Below are positions 53,018-60,399 of a stretch of 64,000 nt of DNA, piece after piece. The stretch comes from Stenotrophomonas sp046736075 (GTDB taxonomy: Bacteria; Pseudomonadota; Gammaproteobacteria; Xanthomonadales; Xanthomonadaceae), in NCBI RefSeq assembly GCF_046736075.1, contig NZ_CP177163.1, forward strand, positions 2,294,001 through 2,358,000. Direction: 5' to 3'. The stretch's first letter is position 1. Each line of letters begins with the position of its first letter. The translations under genes and the position numbers were made by a program. Below the pieces are notes generated by a model. That model saw only the letters and a list, made by a program, of their open reading frames with translations, made no database searches and was not told where the DNA came from.

Positions 53018-53437
53018 ATGGCGCGTACCATGTCTACCCGAGTACCAGGCAAGCCCTCAATCCGGAACTCTTCACGGAGGGGGGAGACAATGGGGGAGAT
53101 TACGGGACTGCGGTATTGGATGCCGCAACGGCAGCTCGTTTTGGCAATCCCTACATCTCTTATCCAGCGACACCAAGTGGGGTCATCAAAAGATCTGATC
53201 CGAGGACTGGAAACGTCAGGAACATTGACTATCCGAAGCCGGGCGATGGATGTGGATGCAAATAGCCGGGAGGACACGGTGATGCATAACGTTCACTGTC
53301 TTGGTTTCGCTGCGCTTCTCATGGGGGTTATCCCATTTGCCAGTGCTGAAAAGGCATGTGCTGGAGGAGATGGTGCGGACGCTTCTTCAGCACTTGGGGT
53401 CGCCTACGAGCACTTCGATCAGGATCTGTCGAAGACG
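53018..53437 (+). repeat. Direct repeat C, copy 2 (copy 1 at 46704-47122)
   Basis: About 420 bp repeated with roughly 95% identity by eye, covering the DUF4329-like tip and the 5' part of the putative immunity gene. The copy ends precisely where repeat D begins (53437). Confidence 0.9.
53020..53265 (+). pseudogene. Second copy of DUF4329-like Rhs tip (in frame)
   Basis: Reads GAYHVYPSTRQALNPELFTE GGDNGGDYGTAVLDAATAAR and on to DPRTGNVRNIDYPKPGDGCG CK. Unlike copy 1 (46634) the G run has six Gs and the frame is continuous; but it lacks the upstream HHSHG part and any start. Part of direct repeat C. Confidence 0.7.
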
Positions 53438-53473
53438 TGGTGCAGAAGAAACGAGGTCGATTGTTTCTGTTGA
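53282..53473 (+). pseudogene. Truncated copy of the putative immunity gene
   Basis: MHNVHCLGFAALLMGVIPFA and about 30 mature residues match the gene at 46967, then the sequence switches at 53437 into repeat D and stops at 53473. The signal peptide survives; the functional domain is lost. Confidence 0.8.
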
Positions 53474-53515
53474 ACTTTGAGCTTGAGTAGGCGGCGCCTA
53501 CTGCATGTCGCTATC
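53437..53515. repeat. Direct repeat D, copy 2 (79 bp)
   Basis: GTGGTGCAGAAGAAACGA through TGTCGCTATC, matching 51494-51572. It marks a recombination joint that truncated the immunity copy. Confidence 0.85.
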
Positions 53516-54122
53516 AGCCCAAGCTGCTCCAGAAACGTGGACTGATTCGCAGATACTCATCGCCCACGGCCTTCGTACGCATGCAACGGCATGCCACGGA
53601 GGGTGATAGGCCAAGCACGCGCCATCCCGCAGCAGAACGCAGGCATTGCCGACAGTGCAGCGCGTTCCTCCGTCTCTGTATCGATGACTGACTGCACAGA
53701 AGCAGCGCGACGGCCAGTGAAGCTTCTGATGGAAGCCCATCCAACTACCGCATCAGCTCAATGCACGTCGCGGGGTTCCTTGGCTGTGCGCGCACCCATG
53801 CCAGCGCAGTGCACGCCACGCATTCTTCTTCAGACACGCTGAAAATGGCTGCATTTCTGCACTATGCGCAGCGAAAGCGGAAAACTGCATGCAGCCACGG
53901 TCAACGGATGACTAGCACACCGTCCGCAACTTGACCTAGATGGAGATCACGACGCGAGCCCGATGTTGCATTGAGCCGGATGCGTCAAGGTGGATTGACG
54001 CACCGTGCGAGGGGGAGGGAAATGCCATCGTCCGGTGCGGCAGTTTCCATCAAGGCTTGAATCGAAAAAGCGCGCCGGGCGATAGACAGTCTTGTATCCA
54101 TTCAACACGGAGTACGAATGAG
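53516..54122. other. 600 bp without a supported gene
   Basis: Open frames here (for example 53591-53842) have no family features and unfavourable composition. The last part (54060-54122) is the leader of the peptide/permease operon. No tRNA or clear repeat seen. Confidence 0.4.
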
Positions 54123-54302
54123 ATGAAACAGTCGAAGGTGTTTCTTGCAGGTCTGCTGCTGGTCGGCTACACCCTCGCGGCACCGCCGGTGCTCGCCCAG
54201 CAGGTCGCTCAGAGTGCCGCATCGCCACGCGTAGAACAGGAGCTGCGATGCCGCGCCAACAGCGATGGCACGTGGTACTGCGAGTACGTCATCAAGTGGT
54301 GA
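54123..54302 (+). CDS. Small secreted peptide precursor, 59 aa
   Basis: MKQSKVFLAGLLLVGYTLAA plus PPVLAQ is a typical signal peptide with AxA-like cleavage (VLAQ). The mature peptide is about 33 residues, with two cysteines and an aromatic C-terminus (CRANSDGTWYCEYVIKW). ATG 54123 is chosen because the longer frame is non-coding in character. It heads a cluster with a lipoprotein and two FtsX-like permeases. Not recognised; it could be a signalling or antimicrobial peptide, or simply a periplasmic microprotein. Confidence 0.6.
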   Translation: MKQSKVFLAGLLLVGYTLAAPPVLAQQVAQSAASPRVEQELRCRANSDGTWYCEYVIKW

Positions 54303-54371
54303 CGCCATAGGTCCATCCACACGCATCTGGCGTCCGCGGCGCTGGGTGCCCAGCGCGCGAGGAACACGTTC

Positions 54372-54608
54372 ATGAACACAGGAACATGCCGGTACCTGCT
54401 ACTCCCCCTGGTGATGCTGCTCTGTTCCTGCAGCACCTACTCCCTGGACAACGCCGCAGAGGATGCGGCGTTCCTGCGCGGATGGGACAGGGAGTGCGCA
54501 CCCGCAGCAGGTGCAAAGCCGCAGGTCTGCTCGGAGACGTACTGGTCCACCACACCGCGCACCAAACGCGAGCAGGGTGCGCCCTTCCAGCTACGCAAAC
54601 CGGACTAG
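54372..54608 (+). CDS. Small lipoprotein, 78 aa
   Basis: Signal with lipobox MNTGTCRYLLLPLVMLLCSC (LCSC; lipidated Cys about 18-20), followed by a 58-residue hydrophilic domain with two Cys (RECAPAAG and PQVCSETYW). It ends 6 bp before the first permease, so it is part of the same operon. Function unknown; possibly an accessory or immunity lipoprotein. Confidence 0.6.
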   Translation: MNTGTCRYLLLPLVMLLCSCSTYSLDNAAEDAAFLRGWDRECAPAAGAKPQVCSETYWSTTPRTKREQGAPFQLRKPD

Positions 54609-54614
54609 ATCAGC

Positions 54615-55757
54615 GTGTACGCATCCGTTGAGATCGCACTGCTCTGGTTACGCGGCCATCCGTCGAGGCTCATCCACCTTGTTGCATCACTCGCCATAGC
54701 GACGTGCTCATGGCTGGTGCTCTCGACCATCGCCTCGACCATCTCCGAGCGTGCCGCCCACGGCCAGAGCGAGGCCATCGTGGTGATGGCAGAGCGCAAG
54801 GGCCGACCGTTGCCATTGGGCCATATCGCCACGATGGAGGCGCTGGACGGCGTGGCCGACGTTGCGTACATGACCTTCCTGCCGGTGATGTGTCGGGAGC
54901 CATCCACGATTGCCACGCTCAACGCCTGGCACATTCCAACCGACAGGCTGCGCGCGGTGCTGGGCGAGAACACCCCGGTAGATGCCATCCGCTCCTGGCA
55001 GGCAGCAGATGGAAACCTGCTGGTTGGATCGCGGCTTGCGCGAGAGTGCGGATGGACGGCCGGTGTGACCATCGAGCCGATCAACGCCTTCAACGGCAGC
55101 CGCGTGCGCGTGACGATCACCAGCGTCCTTCCGCCTGGCCTTGGCGGCAGCGGCGATCAGATCGCCTACGCGCACTACCGCTACATCGATCGCATGAGTC
55201 CGCCGCAGGACGGCGGAACCTTTCGGGTCGCGCGCGTGTATCCCCGCAAGGGCGTGAGCGCTGCCGCGCTGGCCGCCACGGTGGAGGCCGCGTTGGCGCA
55301 CGGGACCGAGCCCGTGGAGGCCACGCCGTCTGCCGAGGCCGAGAGCCTGATGGCCCGCTTCGAGAGCGTGGGCGTGCTCCTGTGGGGCGTTGCGGCCGCG
55401 ATGGGCACATCCACCCTGCTCCTTTTCGCCAGCGCTTTCGCCCATGCGGCGGCCAAGCGCAGGGCATCCATCGCGGTGCTGCTCGCGCTGGGATTCAGGC
55501 ACAGGCAGATCCGCTATGGGAGTGCCCTGGAGATTGCGGCCGTCGTCGTGGCAGGAACGGCCGTTGGCGCTGCCGCCGGATACGCCGTGCTGCACGCCAT
55601 CGCGCCGCTTACCTCGCTCCACCTGGGGGGAACCCGCATCACCGCAGGCCCCTGTATCGCCATCGCGGCGGGAGGCGGGGTGTTGTGGTTGCTGTCGGCG
55701 CTTGCCCCCCTCCTGGCGGTAGGCGGCGTCCAGCCAACAGACATGAACGCCGCGTAG
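54615..55757 (+). CDS. FtsX-like ABC permease, first of a pair, 380 aa
   Basis: MacB/LolC-type topology: an N-terminal TM (LIHLVASLAIATCSWLVLST), a large periplasmic domain (about 40-250) and three C-terminal helices (VGVLLWGVAAAMGTSTLLLF, IAAVVVAGTAVGAAAGYAVL and IAIAAGGGVLWLLSALAPLL) with the RRASIAVLLALGF coupling segment. GTG 54615 start. No ATPase gene lies nearby in the window, so it must borrow one encoded elsewhere or be a remnant. Ten bases separate it from the second permease. Confidence 0.8.
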   Translation: MYASVEIALLWLRGHPSRLIHLVASLAIATCSWLVLSTIASTISERAAHGQSEAIVVMAERKGRPLPLGHIATMEALDGVADVAYMTFLPVMCREPSTIATLNAWHIPTDRLRAVLGENTPVDAIRSWQAADGNLLVGSRLARECGWTAGVTIEPINAFNGSRVRVTITSVLPPGLGGSGDQIAYAHYRYIDRMSPPQDGGTFRVARVYPRKGVSAAALAATVEAALAHGTEPVEATPSAEAESLMARFESVGVLLWGVAAAMGTSTLLLFASAFAHAAAKRRASIAVLLALGFRHRQIRYGSALEIAAVVVAGTAVGAAAGYAVLHAIAPLTSLHLGGTRITAGPCIAIAAGGGVLWLLSALAPLLAVGGVQPTDMNAA

Positions 55758-55767
55758 GGGACGACGC

Positions 55768-56925
55768 ATGCGCATCCTTCATCTTCTGGACTTGGCGGCG
55801 CGCATGCATTGGGCGAGCCCTCGCGACGTTCTGATGGCGGTCGCGGGATTCGCCCTGGCGTCGTCGGTGCTGACGCTGCTTCTGGCCATACCATCCGGTC
55901 TGGAAAAAGCCGCGGCCTCCACCGGCAGGCCGGACGTGGCGTTGGCACTGAGTGCGGGCGCGTTCGATGAGGCGACCAGCACGCTGAGCGCGCAGCACCT
56001 TCAGCTGCTTGGCAGCCTGCCCGCTGTGGCACGCGATGAGCACGGAGCGCCGCTCATCGCGCCACACCTGATCGGGCGGACGACGATAACGGTGAACAGC
56101 CGAAACCGGCCCATCCAGGTACGCGGTGTGGACCCCATGACCTGGAAGGTGATGGAACTCGAGGGTGAGCGCCTCGCCCGGCTGGTGACGGGCTCGCGAG
56201 GGCTTCTGATCGGATCATGGGCGGTGACTCCACCGTCGAGCCACCCCGTACGGGTGCGCGCGGGCCAATGGCACGTAGCAGGCCGTGCCGACCACGGCGG
56301 GAGCCTTTGGGACTCGGAGTATTGGGCAGATCTGTCCACGCTTCAGGCGGACTACCAGTCACCGTCGCAGTTCTCGGTCGCGTTGATCAGACTCAACGCG
56401 GCTGCCGATCTGCCGGCGCTGCGGGAGGCGGTGCGTGAGGATCCCCGTCTGAGCGGTATCAGGATAGTGCGGCAATCGGACTACTATCAGCTCCACACGC
56501 AGTGGTTGGCAGAGCTGATCCGCAGCGTGTCGCTGGTGATCGCGGCCACTCTGGGCGCTGCGGCCGCGCTGACCATCGGCAATGCACTGAGCACGTCGTT
56601 CCTGGGCCGCCGCAGGTACGCGGCAACGTTGCGTGCGATGGGGTTCAGCAGCCGCACCCTTGCCCTGGCAGCGTGGATGGAAGTGCAGATCATCGGTGCG
56701 CTTACATGCTGCGCTGTTCTTCTGCTGGTGCGGGTGACGCTGGATGGCCATACCTTCGCTGCCGCAAGCGAGGGTCATCAGGTGCTCGCACAGCTGGATG
56801 TCGGCGTTGGGGCCGCGGCGGTGTCGCTGGTCTACACCCTGCTGCTGGCAACGGCGGCGTCGGTAGTGCCGATCTGGACGCTGTCTTTCGGCACCCTCGT
56901 GGACGCACTTGGCGCTGACCGATGA
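55768..56925 (+). CDS. FtsX-like ABC permease, second of a pair, 385 aa
   Basis: Same architecture as its neighbour: an N-terminal helix (VLMAVAGFALASSVLTLLLA), a periplasmic domain, and C-terminal helices around SVSLVIAATLGAAAALTIGN, QIIGALTCCAVLLLVRVTL and AAVSLVYTLLLATAASVVPI, with the coupling motif RRYAATLRAMGFSS. Pairing of two similar permeases suggests a heterodimeric mechanotransmission transporter moving a lipoprotein or peptide, perhaps the small products encoded upstream. Ends 22 bp before the oxygenase stop on the other strand. Confidence 0.8.
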   Translation: MRILHLLDLAARMHWASPRDVLMAVAGFALASSVLTLLLAIPSGLEKAAASTGRPDVALALSAGAFDEATSTLSAQHLQLLGSLPAVARDEHGAPLIAPHLIGRTTITVNSRNRPIQVRGVDPMTWKVMELEGERLARLVTGSRGLLIGSWAVTPPSSHPVRVRAGQWHVAGRADHGGSLWDSEYWADLSTLQADYQSPSQFSVALIRLNAAADLPALREAVREDPRLSGIRIVRQSDYYQLHTQWLAELIRSVSLVIAATLGAAAALTIGNALSTSFLGRRRYAATLRAMGFSSRTLALAAWMEVQIIGALTCCAVLLLVRVTLDGHTFAAASEGHQVLAQLDVGVGAAAVSLVYTLLLATAASVVPIWTLSFGTLVDALGADR

Positions 56926-56946
56926 CGGATCACGGCAGGGTGCGCC

Positions 56947-57144
56947 CTCACCCGCCGCCGTACAGCTTCTCCGCGCTCTGGAACAGGATCCAGCTGGTGG
57001 CGATGAACTTGTCGCCGCCCTGCGGCCGGTTGCCGCGATGGGTGTGGGTGAATGCCGTCGGCGCGATCAGCAGGCTGCCGGTACGCGGCGCGATCTTGCG
57101 GCCCTGGAACAGGAACTCGGTTTCGCCCTGCTCGAAGTCGTCGT
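56947..57144. repeat. Direct repeat B, copy 2 (3' end of the intact oxygenase gene)
   Basis: 198 bp matching 51624-51811 apart from an 11-bp gap and a few substitutions. The two copies bracket about 5.1 kb (51812-56946). Confidence 0.88.
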
Positions 57145-57658
57145 TGAGATACAGCGTCCACAGCAGGTGCCGGTGCAGCGTTTCGGCGGCGGGGTCGCGC
57201 GGGTACAGCTCGCAGTGCCAATAGGGGTAGCCGCCCTCGCCTGCCGCATACCATTGCAGGTTGATGGCACCGGGGCGCAGGCAGGTGCGGGCCAGGTTGG
57301 ACAGCGTGTCGGCGTCCATCGTGGCGAAATCCTCGGCGGCCAGACGGCGCGGCTGGCCGGCGCTGTCGTGGACCTGCAACATCAGCGGCGAGATCAGGGC
57401 CTGTGGATAACGGCGTAGATAACTCATCACGCCGGCAAAAACGGCTTGTTGCAGCTGCATTTCAACCTGCGCCCACGCCGGATCGCCGCTGATCCGAAGA
57501 TCCTTGCTGTGCTTGAGTTCCGGGTAGATTCCGCTGCCCACTTCACCGGGCTTCAACTGCGCACTGGTTCGCATACGGGCCAGGATTGCCGCGCAGGATT
57601 CGGCGGGGATGGCGTTGTGGATTACTTCGATGAAGTCCAGCGACGGATCGGCGGTCAT
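56948..57658 (-). CDS. 2OG-Fe(II) oxygenase, PKHD/prolyl-hydroxylase-like, 236 aa
   Basis: Non-heme iron dioxygenase. The jelly-roll contains GGYPYWHCELYPRD (His and acidic ligand; Glu where the family often has Asp), LLWTLYLNDDFEQGETEFLF, and the distal TAFTHTHRGNRP (second His, then the Arg region for 2-oxoglutarate). ATG 57658 starts MTADPSLDFIEVIHNAIP. Intact copy; its 3' end is duplicated at 51624. Substrate unknown (protein or small molecule). Confidence 0.85.
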   Translation of the reverse strand: MTADPSLDFIEVIHNAIPAESCAAILARMRTSAQLKPGEVGSGIYPELKHSKDLRISGDPAWAQVEMQLQQAVFAGVMSYLRRYPQALISPLMLQVHDSAGQPRRLAAEDFATMDADTLSNLARTCLRPGAINLQWYAAGEGGYPYWHCELYPRDPAAETLHRHLLWTLYLNDDFEQGETEFLFQGRKIAPRTGSLLIAPTAFTHTHRGNRPQGGDKFIATSWILFQSAEKLYGGG

Positions 57659-57779
57659 GGGGTCTTCCGTGGGCGCGATGCCCCGATGGTGACCGCTGCG
57701 ATGGCCGATGTCACGCCGTTGCCACGTTGGTTTTCTGCTGTGCCACGGGACCGGCAATGCACCGGTCCCGGGTGACGGC

Positions 57780-58796
57780 TCAGCCTTGCGCGGCGTCGTG
57801 CTCGTGGTGGTAACGGGTGGCTTCGGCCACTTCGTTGCGCGAGCCGAGGAACACCGGCACGCGCTGGTGCAGCTGGTCGGGCTGGATGTCGAGGATGCGC
57901 TCGCGGCCAGTGGTGGCGGCGCCGCCGGCCTGTTCAACCAGCAGGCCCATCGGGTTGGCTTCGTACATCAGGCGCAGCTTGCCGGCCTTGGACGGGTCCT
58001 TCTTGTCCCACGGGTAGATGAAGATGCCGCCGCGGGTCAGGATGCGGTGCACGTCGGCGACCATGCTGGCGATCCAGCGCATGTTGAAGTTCTTGCCGCG
58101 CGCGCCGTCCTTGCCGGCCAGCAGGTCCTGCACGTAGCCCTGCATCGGCGCTTCCCAGTGGCGCTGGTTGGACATGTTGATCGCGAACTCCTGGGTGTCC
58201 GCCGGGATCTGCATGTCCGGCGTGGTCAGCACGAACTCACCCTTCTCGCGGTCCAGGGTGAAGGCATGCGTGCCGTGGCCCACGGTAAGCACCATCTGCG
58301 TGCTCGGCCCGTAAATGCAGTAGCCGGCCGCGACCTGGGCGGTGCCCGGCTGCAGGAAGCTGGCATCGTCGGGCTGCTCGGTGCCCGGCGGGCAGCGCAG
58401 CACCGAGAAGATGGTGCCGACCGACACGTTGACGTCGATGTTGGAGCTGCCATCGAGGGGATCGAACAGCAGCAGGAAGTCGCCGCGCGGGTAGGTGTCC
58501 GGCACGGGCTGGCAGTGGTCCATTTCCTCGGAGGCGCACGCGGCGAGATGGCCGCCCCAGGCGTTGGCTTCGAGCAGGATCTCGTTGCTGATCACGTCCA
58601 GCTTTTTCTGCGCTTCGCCCTGTACGTTGCCGGTGCCGGCTTCGCCAAGCACGCCGCCCAGGGCGCCCTTGCTGACCGCGATGGAGATGCTGGTGCAGGC
58701 GCGGGCGACGACGGCGATCAGCTGGCGCAGGTCGGCGTTGATGCGGCCGGCATGCTGCTCTTCGATCAGGTACCGGGTAAGCGACGTACGGGACAT
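57780..58796 (-). CDS. fbp: Fructose-1,6-bisphosphatase class I
   Basis: Gluconeogenic phosphatase converting fructose 1,6-bisphosphate to fructose 6-phosphate, 338 aa. The Mg-binding motif LLLFDPLDGSSNIDVNVSVG is exact; GAVLGEAGTGNVQGE-type N-terminal sequence, YIDKKDPS-like FIYPWDKKDPSKAGKLRLMY and EQAGGAATTGRERIL follow. Starts MSRTSLTRYLIEEQ, full length. It lies on the same strand as the oxygenase, about 120 bp upstream of it. Confidence 0.97.
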   Translation of the reverse strand: MSRTSLTRYLIEEQHAGRINADLRQLIAVVARACTSISIAVSKGALGGVLGEAGTGNVQGEAQKKLDVISNEILLEANAWGGHLAACASEEMDHCQPVPDTYPRGDFLLLFDPLDGSSNIDVNVSVGTIFSVLRCPPGTEQPDDASFLQPGTAQVAAGYCIYGPSTQMVLTVGHGTHAFTLDREKGEFVLTTPDMQIPADTQEFAINMSNQRHWEAPMQGYVQDLLAGKDGARGKNFNMRWIASMVADVHRILTRGGIFIYPWDKKDPSKAGKLRLMYEANPMGLLVEQAGGAATTGRERILDIQPDQLHQRVPVFLGSRNEVAEATRYHHEHDAAQG

Positions 58797-58885
58797 GGAA
58801 TGGCTGCCACAGACATTTGGGGGCCGTATTGTGGCCCGTTGCTGGCGGCATTACGAGGTTGGGGAAACGTAAGCGGTTACATGTC

Positions 58886-58951
58886 GTGCCGGCCGCTGGC
58901 CGGCGTCCCGCCATCCAGTATTGTGCAGAGCCGGCCAGCGGCCGGCACTAC
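58886..58951. repeat. REP paired palindrome
   Basis: GTGCCGGCCGCTGGCCGGC and its inverse ending GCCGGCACTAC with a short loop, in the fbp-tyrB spacer. Same family as 6649 and 10100. Confidence 0.85.
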
Positions 58952-58973
58952 CGGTGGTGTGAGGTCCAGATGG

Positions 58974-59002
58974 AACAACGGCCGCACTGGGCGGCCGTTG
59001 TT
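58974..59002 (-). terminator. tyrB terminator
   Basis: AACAACGGCCG, loop CACTGGG, CGGCCGTTGTT: an 11-bp perfect stem 20 bp after the tyrB stop (minus strand). Confidence 0.75.
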
Positions 59003-59021
59003 TCATGCACTGCGTGTTGCT

Positions 59022-60236
59022 TCAGCCCTTGGCGACGGTCGCCACGGCTTTGGCCACGTACGCCAGGTTGCCCTGGTTCAGCGCGGCCACGCAGATGCGG
59101 CCGGTGCCGACGGCGTAGATGCCGAACTCGTCGCGCAGGCGGTCCACCTGCGGGCGGCTCAGACCGGAGTAGGAGAACATGCCGGCCTGGTCGTTGATGA
59201 AGGCGAACTCCGGCGCACCAGCGGCCACCAGGTGTTCCACCAGGCCGTGGCGCAGGGCGTGGATACGCTCGCGCATCTCGGTCAGTTCCGCTTCCCACAC
59301 CTGGCGCAGTTCGACGCTGTTGAGCACGCCGGACACCAGGGCCGCGCCGTGGTTGGACGGGCTGGAGTAGATGGTGCGGATGATGCGCTTGACCTGCGAC
59401 TGCACGGCCTTGGCGGCGTTGGCATCCGGTGCCACCACCGACAGCGCGCCGATGCGCTCGCCGTACAGCGAGAACGACTTGGAGTACGAGTTGGCGACCA
59501 CGAAGCTGTCGATGCCGGCCTCGGCGATGATGCGCACGGCGACGCCGTCTTCGCTGATGCCCTTGTCGAAGCCCTGGTAGGCCATGTCGATGAACGGGAA
59601 CAGCTGGCGGTCCTTCAGCAGCTCGGCCACCTGCTTCCACTGCGCGACGGTGAGGTCGGCACCGGTGGGGTTGTGGCAGCAGGCATGCAGCAGCACCACG
59701 GTGCCCGGCTGCAGCTTGGCCAGGTCGGCCAGCATGGCGTCGAAGTCCACGCCGTGGGTAGCCGGGTCGAAGTAGCTGTATTCCACGACCTCGAAGCCGG
59801 CCGCCCCGAACACCGCGCGGTGGTTTTCCCAGCTCGGGTTGCTGATGGCGATGGTGGCGTGCGGCAGCAGGCGGTGCAGCAGGTCGGCGCCGACGCGCAG
59901 CGCACCGCTGCCGCCGATGGTCTGCGAGGTGGCCACGCGGCCGGCGGCCAGCAGCGGCGAGTCCTTGCCGAACACCAGTTCGCGGGTGGCCTGGTTGTAG
60001 GCGGGCAGGCCGTCGATCGGCAGGTAGCCGCGCGGTTTGGCCTCGGTGGCCAGCTGCTGCTCGATCTGCTTGACGGCGCGGAGCAGCGGAATGCGGCCGC
60101 TCTCGTCGTAATAGATGCCCACACCCAGGTTGACCTTGGTCGGACGGCTGTCGGCGTTGTATGCCTCGGTCAGGCCCAGGATCGGGTCGCCTGGGACCAG
60201 TTCCACATTTGCAAAGAAGGACACGGCGGTACTCAT
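59022..60236 (-). CDS. tyrB: Aromatic-amino-acid aminotransferase
   Basis: PLP-dependent class I aminotransferase of 404 aa interconverting aromatic amino acids (and aspartate) with their 2-oxo acids. Begins MSTAVSFFANVELVPGDPIL; FNPTG region as ACCHNPTGADLT; the PLP lysine is in VVANSYSKSFSLYGERIGAL; the C-terminal Arg is in RICVAALN. Family-length and intact. TyrB versus AspC cannot be fully separated by motif alone. Confidence 0.92.
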   Translation of the reverse strand: MSTAVSFFANVELVPGDPILGLTEAYNADSRPTKVNLGVGIYYDESGRIPLLRAVKQIEQQLATEAKPRGYLPIDGLPAYNQATRELVFGKDSPLLAAGRVATSQTIGGSGALRVGADLLHRLLPHATIAISNPSWENHRAVFGAAGFEVVEYSYFDPATHGVDFDAMLADLAKLQPGTVVLLHACCHNPTGADLTVAQWKQVAELLKDRQLFPFIDMAYQGFDKGISEDGVAVRIIAEAGIDSFVVANSYSKSFSLYGERIGALSVVAPDANAAKAVQSQVKRIIRTIYSSPSNHGAALVSGVLNSVELRQVWEAELTEMRERIHALRHGLVEHLVAAGAPEFAFINDQAGMFSYSGLSRPQVDRLRDEFGIYAVGTGRICVAALNQGNLAYVAKAVATVAKG

Positions 60237-60399
60237 TCGGATGACGGAAGGGGGGAGGATGGCGCGACGCAGGTTGCGGCAGAATCAGCCAAAACCGACC
60301 CATCGTAACAAAGCCGCGACGAGGGCGCGGCGGCCGCCGTCACGTTCGTTTCCGTACCATTGCGTGTGGCACGCCCGAATTCCGAGGACACCCACACGC

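Noticed and set aside
53591..53842. 83-aa plus-strand open frame
   Set aside because: No motif, poor start context, and composition unlike neighbouring genes; treated as non-coding.
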